DNA of 64,000 nucleotides from Streptomyces seoulensis (GTDB taxonomy: Bacteria > Actinomycetota > Actinomycetes > Streptomycetales > Streptomycetaceae), in NCBI RefSeq assembly GCF_004328625.1, contig NZ_CP032229.1, forward strand, positions 4,092,001 through 4,156,000, written 5' to 3'. The position numbers and the translations under genes are program-made. The number at the start of each line of letters is the position of its first letter. The first letter of the stretch is position 1. The notes under the pieces are model-generated. The model was not told the DNA's origin, searched no databases, and was given only the letters and a program-made list of their open reading frames with translations. This document shows, in pieces, positions 50,522 through 59,803 of the stretch.

Positions 50522-52195
50522 ATGTCCAGGGAATTCCAACGCGGCCACAAGGCCCGGATCAGTGACCTCACCGCGGGTACGGATCTGTACGTGGGCGTGC
50601 AGATCTCCGCTCCCGGACTGACCTTCGACATCAGCTGCTTCGGCCTCGACGCCGACGAACGGCTCTCCGACGACCGGTACTTCGTCTTCTTCAACCAGCC
50701 GAAGTCGCCCGAGGAGTCCATCCAGCTGCTGGGTGCCCAGGCGGGCGACACCGAGTCGTTCCGGGTCACGCTGGACCGGATTCCGGCTGCCATCCACAAG
50801 CTGTCCTTCACCGCGACCATCGACGGCGACGGGCAGATGTCCCGGATCGCGCCCGGCTATCTGCGGATCGTGGCGGGTGGTGAGGAGGTCGCGCGGTACT
50901 CGTTCACGGGCGCCGAGTTCACCACCGAGCGCGCCGTGATGCTCGGCGACCTCTATCTCAAGGACGTCTGGCGGTTCGCCGCGGTCGGGCAGGGCTTCGA
51001 CGGCGGTCTGGAGGCGCTGCTGAAGAACTTCGGCGGCGAGGTCGCCGAGGAGGAGCCGCCCGCCCCGGCCCAGCCGGAGGCAGCCGCGCCGTCCGCCGCC
51101 CCCGGCTTCGCCCCGCCCGCCTTCGCCGTCCCCGGCGGACCGGCCGCGCCCGCCGCGCCTTCCGCACCCCAGGCGTTCACCCCGCCCCCGGCGCCCCGGC
51201 CCGACGTGCACGGTGCGCCCACCCTGGTCGAACCCTTCACCCCGCCCACCGGCACCGTCCCGCCGCCCGGCCCGGCCCCCGCCGCGTTCGGCCACCCCGC
51301 CCCGCCGAGCGCACCCCTGCCACCGGGGTACGGACAGCCCCCGGCCGCATCCGCGCCGCCCGGCTACGGTCAGGCCCCGGGGCAGCCACCTTCGGCCCCC
51401 GCACCCCCCGGCTACAACTCCCCGCCCTCCCACGGCGGTCCGCCGGCCGCCCCCATGCCCCCCGGCTACGGCCAGGTTCCCGGTCAGGGCGGCACCCCCT
51501 CCTACGGCGTCCCGCAGGGCGCGCCCCAGGGAGCGGCCGGAGTGGGCGCCGCGCTCCAGAAGTTCAAGGAAGCGCCCACCGGGCAGCGCTGGACCCAGCA
51601 GAACCACAAGCTGATCCGCGTCGACCTCGGCGCCGGCGGCCAGCCGGTACTGGCCAGGCAGGGCAGCATGGTGCTGTACCAGGGCAAGGTCGACTTCAAC
51701 TACAAGGGCGCCGGAATCACCGGCCGGCTGGTGGGCAACGCCACCGGCCAGGAGATGCAGTTGATGCGCTGCACCGGCCAGGGACAGGTGTTCCTCGCCG
51801 ACGACTCCACCCACCTCCACCCCGTCGAGCTGCAGGGCGACGCGATATGCGTCTCCGCCGAGAACGTGCTCGCCTTCGACGAGAGCCTCCAGTACGAGGT
51901 CCGCCGCATCGAGGGCCACGGCATCCCCGGCGGCGCGCTGTTCACCATGCAGTTCCAGGGCACCGGCACGCTCGTCGTCAAGACGCACGGCACGCCCGTC
52001 GTGCTGCCGGTGACGCCGACCACCTTCGCCGACTGCCACGCGGTGGTCGCCTGGTCGGCCGCCTCACAGGTGATCGTCTCCAGCCAGGTCCGGATGCGCC
52101 GCAACGCCTACGCGGGCGACACGGGGGAGAGCGTGAACCTCCAGTTCCGGGGCGCGCCCGGCAACTTCATCGTCGTCCAGCCGTACGAGGTCTGA
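50522..52195 (+). CDS. TerD-AIM24 fusion protein
   Basis: 557 residues. A TerD domain (about 1-180) has FDISCFGLDADERLSDDRYFVFFNQ split around the calcium-binding loop, then RYSFTGAEFTTERAVMLGDLYLKD and WRFAAVGQGFDGGLEALL. A Pro/Ala-rich linker (about 186-345) carries repeats of PPGYGQ. An AIM24 domain (about 350-557) has the jelly-roll-like repeats (LARQGSMVLYQGKVDF, MRCTGQGQVFLAD). TerD proteins belong to tellurite/stress systems that bind Ca2+ at membranes; AIM24 is a mitochondrial biogenesis relative of unknown action in bacteria. It starts a three-gene run of AIM24 domains. Confidence 0.9.
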   Translation: MSREFQRGHKARISDLTAGTDLYVGVQISAPGLTFDISCFGLDADERLSDDRYFVFFNQPKSPEESIQLLGAQAGDTESFRVTLDRIPAAIHKLSFTATIDGDGQMSRIAPGYLRIVAGGEEVARYSFTGAEFTTERAVMLGDLYLKDVWRFAAVGQGFDGGLEALLKNFGGEVAEEEPPAPAQPEAAAPSAAPGFAPPAFAVPGGPAAPAAPSAPQAFTPPPAPRPDVHGAPTLVEPFTPPTGTVPPPGPAPAAFGHPAPPSAPLPPGYGQPPAASAPPGYGQAPGQPPSAPAPPGYNSPPSHGGPPAAPMPPGYGQVPGQGGTPSYGVPQGAPQGAAGVGAALQKFKEAPTGQRWTQQNHKLIRVDLGAGGQPVLARQGSMVLYQGKVDFNYKGAGITGRLVGNATGQEMQLMRCTGQGQVFLADDSTHLHPVELQGDAICVSAENVLAFDESLQYEVRRIEGHGIPGGALFTMQFQGTGTLVVKTHGTPVVLPVTPTTFADCHAVVAWSAASQVIVSSQVRMRRNAYAGDTGESVNLQFRGAPGNFIVVQPYEV

Positions 52196-52206
52196 GGGAG
52201 CCCGTC

Positions 52207-52887
52207 ATGAACCAGCCGCTCGCGGGCTTCGCCCCCGCACCCGTCACGGCCCGCATGGAGAACCACGGCAGCCACATGCTGAAGGTCGCCATGCAGACCG
52301 GCAACGACCTCCTCGCGCGCGTGGGCTCGATGGTCGCCTACGAGGGCTTCGTCCAGTACGAGCCCAACCCGCCCGCCGTCCGCCAGATCGCCCGCGACTG
52401 GATGACCGGCGAGGGCGCCCCGCTGATGAAGTGCTCCGGCGACGGCCTGCTCTACCTCGCGGACTACGGCGCCGACGTGGTCGTGATCAACCTGAACGGC
52501 GACGGCATCTCCGTCAACGCCACCAACCTGCTCGCCTTCGACGCGAGCCTCACCTGGGGTGTGGAGCGGGTGAAGGGGCTCGCCAAGTTCGCCGGGCAGG
52601 GGCTGTGGAACACCAAGATCTCCGGGCAGGGCTGGGTCGCGCTGACCTCGCGCGGCACCCCGATCGTGGTGGACTGCGGGGGCGGCGAGGACGAGACGTA
52701 CGTCGACCCGGACGCGCTCGTGGCGTGGTCCCCGAACCTGAAGGTGAAGGGCAAGCGCAGCTTCAAGGCGCAGTCGCTGATCGGCCGGGGCAGCGGCGAG
52801 GCGTACCAGATGGCCTTCTCCGGGCAGGGCATCGTCGTCGTCCAGCCCAGCGAGGACAGCACCGACCGCCTCCGGTTCCGGGGCTGA
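52207..52887 (+). CDS. AIM24-family protein
   Basis: A 226-residue stand-alone AIM24 domain: LLARVGSMVAYEGFVQYE, MKCSGDGLLYLADYGADV, NATNLLAFDASLTWGVERVKG and a C-terminal FSGQGIVVVQPSE. Repeated beta-strands and Gly turns give a double-stranded-helix look. It has no signal peptide. It is 11 bases after the TerD-AIM24 gene and 17 before the next copy, so the three form an operon. Function unknown. Confidence 0.88.
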   Translation: MNQPLAGFAPAPVTARMENHGSHMLKVAMQTGNDLLARVGSMVAYEGFVQYEPNPPAVRQIARDWMTGEGAPLMKCSGDGLLYLADYGADVVVINLNGDGISVNATNLLAFDASLTWGVERVKGLAKFAGQGLWNTKISGQGWVALTSRGTPIVVDCGGGEDETYVDPDALVAWSPNLKVKGKRSFKAQSLIGRGSGEAYQMAFSGQGIVVVQPSEDSTDRLRFRG

Positions 52888-52904
52888 GGGGGAGCACAGA
52901 CACC

Positions 52905-53660
52905 ATGCAGAGCCCGCTTTTCGCGCACAACGACTCGCAGACGCAGGAGCGTTGGAGCCTCCAGAACTCCCAGATGCTCCGCGTCACCCTGGAGGGCCAC
53001 GACGACCTGCTGGCCCGCAAGGGCGCCATGGTCGCCTACCAGGGCATGGTCGAGTTCGACGCCGAGTACCGCAGCCAGGGCCAGCGCCGGGCGCGGTCCC
53101 ACACCGGCGAGGGCCTGGACCTGATGCGCTGTCACGGCCAGGGCACCGTCTACCTCGCCAACCTCGCCCAGCACGTCCATCTGCTGGACGTGGAGCAGGA
53201 GGGGCTGACCGTGGACAGCTCGTACGTCCTCGCCATGGACTCCTCGCTGCACCACGAGGTCATCGCGGTGGACAGCCTCTACGGCATCTCCGGCTCCGGG
53301 AAGTACCAGCTCAACATCACCGGCCGGGGCAAGGTCGCCCTGATGACCTCCGGCACGCCGCTGCTGATGCGGGTCACCCCGGACCGGTACGTCAACTGCG
53401 ACGCGGACGCGATCGTGGCCTGGTCCACCTCACTGCGAGTGCAGATGCAGGCCCAGACCCACTCGTCCGGGGTGTGGCGGCGGCGCGGCAGCACCGGCGA
53501 GGGCTGGGAGCTGAGCTTCATGGGCTCAGGCTTCGCCCTGGTCCAGCCCAGCGAGCTGCTCCCGCCCCAGCACGCGCAGATAGGCGGCGGAGTGGCGGCC
53601 CAGTTCGGCATGGGCCAGCAGGGCGCGCGCGGCCAGAACCAGGGCAACGTCTGGAGCTAG
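52905..53660 (+). CDS. AIM24-family protein
   Basis: 251 residues, third AIM24 gene of the run: LLARKGAMVAYQGMVEFDAEY, MRCHGQGTVYLANLAQ, VLAMDSSLHHEV and FMGSGFALVQPSE. It differs from the second copy by a Gly/Gln-rich C-terminal tail (GGGVAAQFGMGQQGARGQNQG), which looks disordered. Followed by a terminator. Confidence 0.88.
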   Translation: MQSPLFAHNDSQTQERWSLQNSQMLRVTLEGHDDLLARKGAMVAYQGMVEFDAEYRSQGQRRARSHTGEGLDLMRCHGQGTVYLANLAQHVHLLDVEQEGLTVDSSYVLAMDSSLHHEVIAVDSLYGISGSGKYQLNITGRGKVALMTSGTPLLMRVTPDRYVNCDADAIVAWSTSLRVQMQAQTHSSGVWRRRGSTGEGWELSFMGSGFALVQPSELLPPQHAQIGGGVAAQFGMGQQGARGQNQGNVWS

Positions 53661-53693
53661 CCGGCGCGACACGAGCCAAGCACGACGAACGTA

Positions 53694-53721
53694 AGGGGCG
53701 CCCACAGTGGCGGGCGCCCCT
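53694..53721. terminator. Bidirectional terminator after the AIM24 operon
   Basis: A perfect 10-bp stem (53694-53703 with 53712-53721) and eight-base loop lies between convergent genes. Confidence 0.75.
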
Positions 53722-53745
53722 CACACGCTCAAAGCCGGCGCACGC

Positions 53746-54267
53746 TCACAGCCGCGCCCGCGTAGCCTCCAGCAGCCGCACCACCGACTCGTCCGCCACG
53801 CCGGCGACCTCGTCGTAGTCGAACCACCGCAGGTCCAGCGACTCGTCGCTGATGGCCTGCTCGGCGCCGGGCGGGGCCAGCACCGCGTACTGCACGTCGA
53901 GGTGCCAGTGGCACGGGGCGGGGATCGGGTGGCGGTCCAGGCGGACCGGGCCGCCGGGCAACAGGGTCAGCCCGGCGATGCCGGACTCCTCCGTCGCCTC
54001 GCGCAGGGCCGCGCCCGCCATGGAGATGTCGCCCGGTTCGCAGTGCCCGCCCATCTGGAGCCACATCCGCAGCTTCTTGTGCAGGGTGAGCAGCACCCGG
54101 CCGTGCTCCGGGTCGATCACCAGGGCGCTGGCCGTGAGGTGGCCCGCGTCGCAGGACCGCCAGATGCCGTCCGGGTGGGCGGCCAGGTGGGCCTGGTAGG
54201 CGGTACGCAGCTCGGGCTGGTCCTCGTACCCCTTGAGCACGAGGACCGCGTCGTCGTACAGGCTCAC
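53746..54267 (-). CDS. Nudix hydrolase
   Basis: A 173-residue Nudix protein. The box is GGHCEPGDISMAGAALREAT followed by EESGI (about 73-97), matching G-x5-E-x7-REUxEE except for the exact lead residues. The C-terminal strands (HWHLDVQYAVLAP, ESLDLRWFDYDEV) are typical. Substrate unknown. Its GTG start overlaps the stop of the DUF2342 gene by four bases, so it is coupled to it. Confidence 0.9.
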   Translation of the reverse strand: MSLYDDAVLVLKGYEDQPELRTAYQAHLAAHPDGIWRSCDAGHLTASALVIDPEHGRVLLTLHKKLRMWLQMGGHCEPGDISMAGAALREATEESGIAGLTLLPGGPVRLDRHPIPAPCHWHLDVQYAVLAPPGAEQAISDESLDLRWFDYDEVAGVADESVVRLLEATRARL

Positions 54268-55733
54268 TCGCTCTTGTCGCCCTTGCCCTCGTCACCCCGG
54301 TCGCCGTCGGCGTCGCCGGTGCGCTCGTCCTTCGTCAGGTCGGGCCTCCCCGCACCGCCGCCGGCCGCCTCGCCGAGCATCTTGTCCAGCTCGGAGAAGT
54401 CCATCTGCTCGCGGTGGACGAAGCCGTCCGGGTCGTCGAGGTCGGTGGCCGTCGGCAGCATGTCCGGGTGGTGCCACAGGTCGTCCCGGCCGTCGACCCC
54501 GCGCGCGTCGGTGAGCGAGGCCCACAGGCGGGAGGCGTCGCGCAGCCGGCGCGGACGCAGCTCCAGGCCGATCAGCGTGGCGAAGGTCTGCTCCGCCGGA
54601 CCGCCGCTCGCGCGGCGGCGGCGCAGCGTCTCGCGCAGCGCGTCGGCGGAGGACAGACGCGGCTTGGCGGCCGCGTGGACCACCGCGTCCACCCAGCCCT
54701 CGACCAGCGCGAGCGCCGTCTCCAGCCGGGCCAGGGCCGCCTTCTGCTCGGGCGTGTCCTCGGGCTGGAACATGCCCTGCTGGAGCGCGTCCTGAAGCTG
54801 CTCGGGGTTCTGCGGGTCGAACTGGCCGACCACGTCCTCCAGCTTCGCGGTGTCGACCTTGATCCCGCGTGCGTACCCCTCGACCGCGCCGAACAGGTGC
54901 GAGCGCAGCCACGGCACATGGGCGAAGAGACGCTGGTGGGCCGCCTCGCGCAGGGCGAGGTAGAGCCGCACCTCCTCCATGGGGACGCCCAGGTCCTTGC
55001 CGAACGCCTCCATGTTGACCGGGAGCAGCGCGGCCTTGCCCGCCGGGCCCAGCGGCAGGCCGATGTCGCTGGAGCCGACGACCTCGCCCGCGAGCACGCC
55101 CACGGCCTGCCCGATCTGGGTGCCGAACATGGCGCCGCCCATCGAGCGCATCATGCCGATCAGCGGGCCCGCCATGGCCTGCATCTCCTCCGGCAGGACG
55201 TCGCCCATGGCCGCGCCGACCCGCTCGGCGACCGGGTCGACCAGTTCCTTCCAGGCCGGCAGCGTCGCCTCGACCCACTCCGCGCGCGACCAGGCCACGG
55301 AGGTGTTGGCGCCGGAGGGCAGCGAGGTCGCGTCGTCCAGCCACAGGTCGGCCAGGCGCACGGCCTCCTGGACCGCGGAGCGCTCGGACGGGCCGACGCT
55401 CGCGTCCTTGACGCCGTCCTGGGTGCCCTGGGCGACCGTCTGGCGGGCGATCTGCTTGGCCATGTCCCAGTTCACCGGCCCGCCCTCGTAGGAGAGCATC
55501 TGGCCGAGCTGCTGGAACGCCGCGCCCAGGTCATTGGGGTTCAGGGAGCCGAACATCGCGGCGAGCGGATTGTCGGCGCCGGGACCGAAGCCCCCGGCTC
55601 CCGGCAGACCGCCGAAACCGAACGGGTTGGCCGGTCCCTGCTCACCACCGCTCTGCTGGTCCTTCTTCTTGCCCTCGTCGCCGTCGTCCGGCTCCTCCGG
55701 CGGAAGGCCGAATCCGAATGGGGTGTCACTCAC
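54264..55733 (-). CDS. DUF2342 protein (putative zinc-dependent metalloprotease)
   Basis: 489 residues. A Gly/Pro-rich N-terminus (FGFGLPPEEPDDG, NPFGFGGLPG) is followed by the helical DUF2342 domain, including MGDVLPEEMQAMAGPLIGMM and GQAVGVLAGEV. The zinc motif region reads LALREAAHQRLFAHVPWLRSHL, so the HExxH-type site is REAAH here, with first His replaced by Arg. Relatives I recall show the same, so activity is doubtful despite the family name. GTG at 55733 has GAGGA six bases upstream. Mtb Rv3195 is the likely counterpart, from memory. Confidence 0.82.
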   Translation of the reverse strand: MSDTPFGFGLPPEEPDDGDEGKKKDQQSGGEQGPANPFGFGGLPGAGGFGPGADNPLAAMFGSLNPNDLGAAFQQLGQMLSYEGGPVNWDMAKQIARQTVAQGTQDGVKDASVGPSERSAVQEAVRLADLWLDDATSLPSGANTSVAWSRAEWVEATLPAWKELVDPVAERVGAAMGDVLPEEMQAMAGPLIGMMRSMGGAMFGTQIGQAVGVLAGEVVGSSDIGLPLGPAGKAALLPVNMEAFGKDLGVPMEEVRLYLALREAAHQRLFAHVPWLRSHLFGAVEGYARGIKVDTAKLEDVVGQFDPQNPEQLQDALQQGMFQPEDTPEQKAALARLETALALVEGWVDAVVHAAAKPRLSSADALRETLRRRRASGGPAEQTFATLIGLELRPRRLRDASRLWASLTDARGVDGRDDLWHHPDMLPTATDLDDPDGFVHREQMDFSELDKMLGEAAGGGAGRPDLTKDERTGDADGDRGDEGKGDKSE

Positions 55734-55924
55734 GGGGTTCCTCGGCTGGTAAGGCCACCGGTTCTCTCCGGCGGCGCGGCTGCCCGACTTCACCACCCAG
55801 CGTAGACACCCGGACCGGATAGGGCCTCGGTGCTTCGCCCACAGATGGGCTGCGGCAGGATGGATGCACCTGGTACGGGCGCGTCGTCCGCGCTCGTACT
55901 GAAGACAACCGCTGGAGACGCCCG

Positions 55925-57052
55925 GTGAGTTCCCCAGATCCGCAGGTTCGCGCAGCGCGAAACCCCTCATCTCCGCCCGCATCGCCCTCGCCCGCGGTGC
56001 GCGGGCCCGTCGTCGCGGTCACCGGCGCCGCCACCGGGATCGGCGCGCTGCTGACCGAGCGGCTCGCGGCGTCGGAGGAGATCCGGCAGGTCGTGGCCAT
56101 CGACGAGCGGCGCGGGGAGTGCGCCGAGGCCGAGTGGCACATCCTCGACGTGCGGGACCCGGCCATCGCGGAGAAGCTGCGCGGCGCCGACGTCGTCGTG
56201 CACCTCGCGCTCGACCTGGATCTGGGCAGCGACGCGGCCGCCCGTACCGCCTACAACGTGCGCGGCACCCAGACCGTGCTCACCGCCGCGGCCGCCGCCG
56301 GGGTGCACCGGGTCGTGCTGTGCACCTCCGCCATGGTCTACGGCGCCCTGCCGGACAACGAGCTGCCGCTGTCGGAGGACGCCGAGCTGCGCGCCACCGC
56401 CGAGGCCACCGGCGTCGCCGACCTGCTGGAGATCGAGCGCCTGGCCCGCCGCGCGCCCCGCGCGCACCCCGGCCTGAACGTCACCGTCGTACGCCCCGCC
56501 CTGCTGGTCGGCGGCACGGACACCGCCCTGACCCGGTACTTCGAGTCGCCCCGGCTGCTCGTGGTCGCGGACTCCCGCCCCGCCTGGCAGTTCTGCCACG
56601 TCGACGACCTGTGCTCGGCGCTGGAGTACGCCGTGCTGGAGAAGGTCGACGGGGAACTCGCCGTCGGCTGCGACGGCTGGCTGGAGCAGGAGGAGGTCGA
56701 GGAGCTGAGCGGCATCCGGCGCATGGAGCTGCCCTCCGCGGTCGCCCTGGGCGCCGCCACCCGGCTGCACCGGATCGGGCTCACCCCGTCCCCTGCGGGC
56801 GACCTGGCGTACACGATGTACCCCTGGGTGGTCAGCGGGAGCCGGCTGCACGCGGCCGGGTGGCGGCCCGGCTGGACCAACGAGGACGTGCTCGCGGAGC
56901 TGCTGGCGGAGGTCTCCGGGCGGCACACCGTCGCCGGGCGCAGGCTCGGCCGTAAGGACGCCACGGCGGCCGGGGCGGCGGGCGCGACCGTGGCCCTGCT
57001 CGGCGCGGCGGCGGTCGTCCGCCGGGCCCGCAAGGCCCGGCGCCGCATCTGA
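55925..57052 (+). CDS. NAD-dependent epimerase/SDR protein
   Basis: A 375-residue extended SDR-like protein. Rossmann motif TGAATGIGALLTERLA (about 34-49), then IDERRGECAEAEWHILDVRD and TSAMVYGALPDNELPL. The YxxxK pair is not clear; residues after the VYG site (TAEATGVADLLEIERLA) lack the Tyr and Lys, so it may bind but not act as a usual epimerase. The C-terminus ends with a short hydrophobic helix (GAAGATVALLGAAAVV) and a basic RRARKARRRI tail, a likely membrane contact. Divergent from the DUF2342 gene. Confidence 0.8.
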   Translation: MSSPDPQVRAARNPSSPPASPSPAVRGPVVAVTGAATGIGALLTERLAASEEIRQVVAIDERRGECAEAEWHILDVRDPAIAEKLRGADVVVHLALDLDLGSDAAARTAYNVRGTQTVLTAAAAAGVHRVVLCTSAMVYGALPDNELPLSEDAELRATAEATGVADLLEIERLARRAPRAHPGLNVTVVRPALLVGGTDTALTRYFESPRLLVVADSRPAWQFCHVDDLCSALEYAVLEKVDGELAVGCDGWLEQEEVEELSGIRRMELPSAVALGAATRLHRIGLTPSPAGDLAYTMYPWVVSGSRLHAAGWRPGWTNEDVLAELLAEVSGRHTVAGRRLGRKDATAAGAAGATVALLGAAAVVRRARKARRRI

Positions 57053-57128
57053 GGCACCCCGCACCCCCACCCCCACCCGGCCGAGCGTCGCATTCCGCCT
57101 CCTCCGCGGTGTGCGGCACCATGGGGAC

Positions 57129-57590
57129 ATGGCACTCACGAACGAACACCCCGGTGAGCAGGCGGCTCCCAGCCCCATCAAGCTGATCGGCATCCGGGAC
57201 ACACCGCTCTCGGTGGACGAGGTGTTCGCCGCGCTCGGCGACGAGGCGGCGGGCGGGATCTCGCTGTTCGTGGGCACCGTGCGCAACCACGACGGCGGCG
57301 CGGACGTCGACGCCCTCGGCTACTCCTGCCACCCCTCCGCCGCCGACGAGATGCGGCGGGTCGCGGAGAAGGTCGTCGCGGAGTACCCGGTGCGCGCCCT
57401 GGCGGCCGTCCACCGGGTGGGTGACCTGGCCGTCGGCGACCTCGCCGTGGTCGTCGGCGTGTCGTGCCCGCACCGGGCCGAGGCGTTCGCGGCCTGCCGC
57501 AAGCTCATCGACGACATCAAGCACGAGGTGCCCGTCTGGAAGCACCAGCGCTTCTCCGACGGCACCGAGGAATGGGTCGGCGCCTGCTGA
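57129..57590 (+). CDS. moaE: Molybdopterin synthase catalytic subunit MoaE
   Basis: A 153-residue MoaE. It makes molybdopterin from precursor Z with thiocarboxylated MoaD. Landmarks: ISLFVGTVRNHDGG, LGYSCHPSAADEM, VHRVGDLAVGD, CPHRAEAF and the active-site VPVWKHQRFSDG (Lys). MoaD is not in this window; moeZ, which charges MoaD, is at 25.8 kb. ATG at 57129 has little ribosome binding site. Confidence 0.93.
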   Translation: MALTNEHPGEQAAPSPIKLIGIRDTPLSVDEVFAALGDEAAGGISLFVGTVRNHDGGADVDALGYSCHPSAADEMRRVAEKVVAEYPVRALAAVHRVGDLAVGDLAVVVGVSCPHRAEAFAACRKLIDDIKHEVPVWKHQRFSDGTEEWVGAC

Positions 57591-57722
57591 CGGCGGTGAC
57601 GCTCGGCTCATCGGGTGCTCCGGTTGCGTAACCACCCCCCGCGCGTAAGCGTTGTCCCTGTGAATGGTTAATCTGCTGATCACTCAGTTCGCAGCGGACA
57701 CTCATGGGGTTGGGAGGTCGGC

Positions 57723-57896
57723 ATGGCGGTGCTCGTCTGGTTGCTGATTCCGTTCATCGCCGCGGTCGCGGCCGGTCTGTGGGGAAGCTGGGCCAACCGG
57801 ACCCGCAGAACCCGCGGGGACGGCCCCGAGCTCGACGGCTACGCGCGCTTCCGCGAGGCCATGGAGAAGTCCCACACGGGCGCTCCCGGCGCCTGA
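57723..57896 (+). CDS. Small single-helix membrane protein (57 aa)
   Basis: A gene below usual size limits. MAVLVWLLIPFIAAVAAGLW forms one membrane helix, followed by a basic stretch (NRTRRTRGDG) and a soluble tail with YARFREAMEKSH. GGGAGG lies five bases before the ATG. It precedes the PDZ protease by 50 bases and is probably cotranscribed. I recall the same small gene before YlbL-type proteases in other streptomycetes. Confidence 0.75.
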   Translation: MAVLVWLLIPFIAAVAAGLWGSWANRTRRTRGDGPELDGYARFREAMEKSHTGAPGA

Positions 57897-57946
57897 CGGG
57901 GGTGCCCTGACGGGGCGCCGACACAGGTGTCCCGTACTGTCGTGCC

Positions 57947-59044
57947 ATGCCACGCCGTACCGCGACGATGCTCGCGTCCACCCTGATGCTGATCGCGCTG
58001 CTCTGCGCGGGAGTGCTCATCCCCGTGCCGTACGCGGAGATGTCGCCGGGGCCGACCGTGAACACGCTCGGGGACCACGACGGTGAGCCGGTGCTCCAGG
58101 TCTCGGGTCACCGCACCTATCCGGCCGACGGTCACCTGAACATGACCACCGTCCGGGTGACCAGCGCGGACTTCCGGATGAACCTGGTCGAGGCGGTCTA
58201 CGGCTGGCTGGCGCACGACACCAAGATCGTCCCGCACGACACGCTCTACCCGGACGGCAAGACCGAGGAGCAGTCCACCCAGGAGAACGCCGAGGAGTTC
58301 AGCCAGTCCCAGGAGAGCGCCAAGGTCGCCGCCCTGAAGGAGCTGCACATCCCGGTGACGTCCTGGGTGATCGTCTCCACGGTGATCAAGGACTCCCCGG
58401 CCGAGGGCCGGCTGCACGCGGGCGACGTGATCAAGGCCGTGGACGGTACGCAGGTCAAGCAGCCGTCCGACGTGGCCAAGCTGGTGACGAAGCACAAGCC
58501 GGGCCAGAAGGTCGTCTTCACCGTCGTCCCGGCCAAGGAGCAGGCGGCCGCCGAGAAGGCGCACCGGACGGCGACCAAGACCCAGGACGTGGCGATCACG
58601 ACCACCGACTCCGACGACAAGGGCGCGCACCGGGCCATCGTCGGGATCTCCGCCGGGACCGACCACACCTTCCCGTTCACCATCGACATCAAGCTCGCCG
58701 ACGTCGGCGGCCCCAGCGCCGGCCTGATGTTCTCGCTCGGCATCTACGACAAGCTCACCCCGGGAAACCTCACCGGCGGCAAGTTCGTCGCGGGCACCGG
58801 CACCATCGACGACGACGGCACGGTCGGCCCCATCGGCGGCATCGAGATGAAGACGGTCGGCGCGCGTGCCAAGGGGGCCCAGTACTTCCTGACCCCGGCC
58901 GACAACTGCGCCTCCGCGGCCAAGGACACGCCGGGCGGCCTCACCCTGGTCAAGGTGAAGAAGATCGGCGACGCCCTGGACGCCCTGAAGGACATCCGCG
59001 AGGGCCGCACCGCCGACCTGCCGAAGTGCACCACCAAGGGCTGA
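57947..59044 (+). CDS. Membrane-anchored PDZ/Lon-type serine protease (YlbL family)
   Basis: 365 residues. A signal-anchor helix (LASTLMLIALLCAGVLI, about 9-25) is followed by a PDZ domain (about 135-205) and a Lon-like protease domain (about 225-350). The Ser-Lys dyad is visible: Ser 257 in GGPSAGL and Lys 302 in GGIEMKTVGA, 45 residues apart, as in Lon. It should work on the outer face of the membrane. Bacillus YlbL degrades a division inhibitor; targets here are unknown. Mtb Rv3194c is the likely counterpart, from memory. Confidence 0.9.
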   Translation: MPRRTATMLASTLMLIALLCAGVLIPVPYAEMSPGPTVNTLGDHDGEPVLQVSGHRTYPADGHLNMTTVRVTSADFRMNLVEAVYGWLAHDTKIVPHDTLYPDGKTEEQSTQENAEEFSQSQESAKVAALKELHIPVTSWVIVSTVIKDSPAEGRLHAGDVIKAVDGTQVKQPSDVAKLVTKHKPGQKVVFTVVPAKEQAAAEKAHRTATKTQDVAITTTDSDDKGAHRAIVGISAGTDHTFPFTIDIKLADVGGPSAGLMFSLGIYDKLTPGNLTGGKFVAGTGTIDDDGTVGPIGGIEMKTVGARAKGAQYFLTPADNCASAAKDTPGGLTLVKVKKIGDALDALKDIREGRTADLPKCTTKG

Positions 59045-59109
59045 GAGGCCCCCGGACGCACCCGCCCACGCACGCGGAGACACCCCCGCGCGCGTAGGCG
59101 GTACGAAGA

Positions 59110-59652
59110 TCACTCCGCGAACGTGGCCGCCAGCGCCTCCGCGAGACCCGGCACCAGATCGGGACCGGTCAGCACCTCGGTCGCGGAGTCCTTCTCCCGC
59201 AGCCTGATCGCCGACTCGCGGTTGCCGTCGCGCAGCACCGCCACCGTCATCCGCACCTCCTGCCGCTCCGGACGCGAGGCCACCCACTTGGCCAGCTCGG
59301 CGTCGCTCAGCCCCTGCGGGACCTGCGTGTCGACGGAGGAGGGGAGCATCAGGCGCTCCACGGTGAGCGCGCAGCCGACCACCGCGTCGGGCCAGGCGAT
59401 GGTGGCGAGGAACTCGTCCAGCGCCTTGCCGGCCGGGACCTCGTCCTGCTCGATCGGGGTGAAGCCGGTGGCGCCGGTCTCCTCGTCCAGGCCCAGCTGG
59501 GCCGCGAGAGAGGGTTCCTGGGTGCGCAGACGCGCGGTGTCGACGAGGGCGAAGAGGCGGGCCGGCTGGTCCCAGCCGAGGCCGGACGCGTACTCGTCGA
59601 TCTCGAGTACGGCCCGGGTGAGCGGGCTCGCCGCCATGGGAGTGTTGGACAT
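59110..59652 (-). CDS. PPA1309-family protein
   Basis: 180 residues without membrane segments: MSNTPMAASPLTRAVLEID, then YASGLGWDQPARLFALVDTARL and GFTPIEQDEVPAGKALDEFL. This matches the actinobacterial PPA1309 family of unknown function. The start at 59652 is chosen over a longer upstream frame that lacks family character. It is divergent from the UPF0182 gene. Confidence 0.82.
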   Translation of the reverse strand: MSNTPMAASPLTRAVLEIDEYASGLGWDQPARLFALVDTARLRTQEPSLAAQLGLDEETGATGFTPIEQDEVPAGKALDEFLATIAWPDAVVGCALTVERLMLPSSVDTQVPQGLSDAELAKWVASRPERQEVRMTVAVLRDGNRESAIRLREKDSATEVLTGPDLVPGLAEALAATFAE

Positions 59653-59803
59653 GGTCACAATCCTGCCTCGTTCCTGGCCGAAATCGGGAACCGAGTAAAC
59701 CGTGAGTAAGTTGCATAGGTGGGGGCCCGCGATCACAGGGGGCCACCAAGGGCCCGCGAACCCGAGGGTCTGACGGATCGACAGCGACTTCGAGGTGCGC
59801 ACC

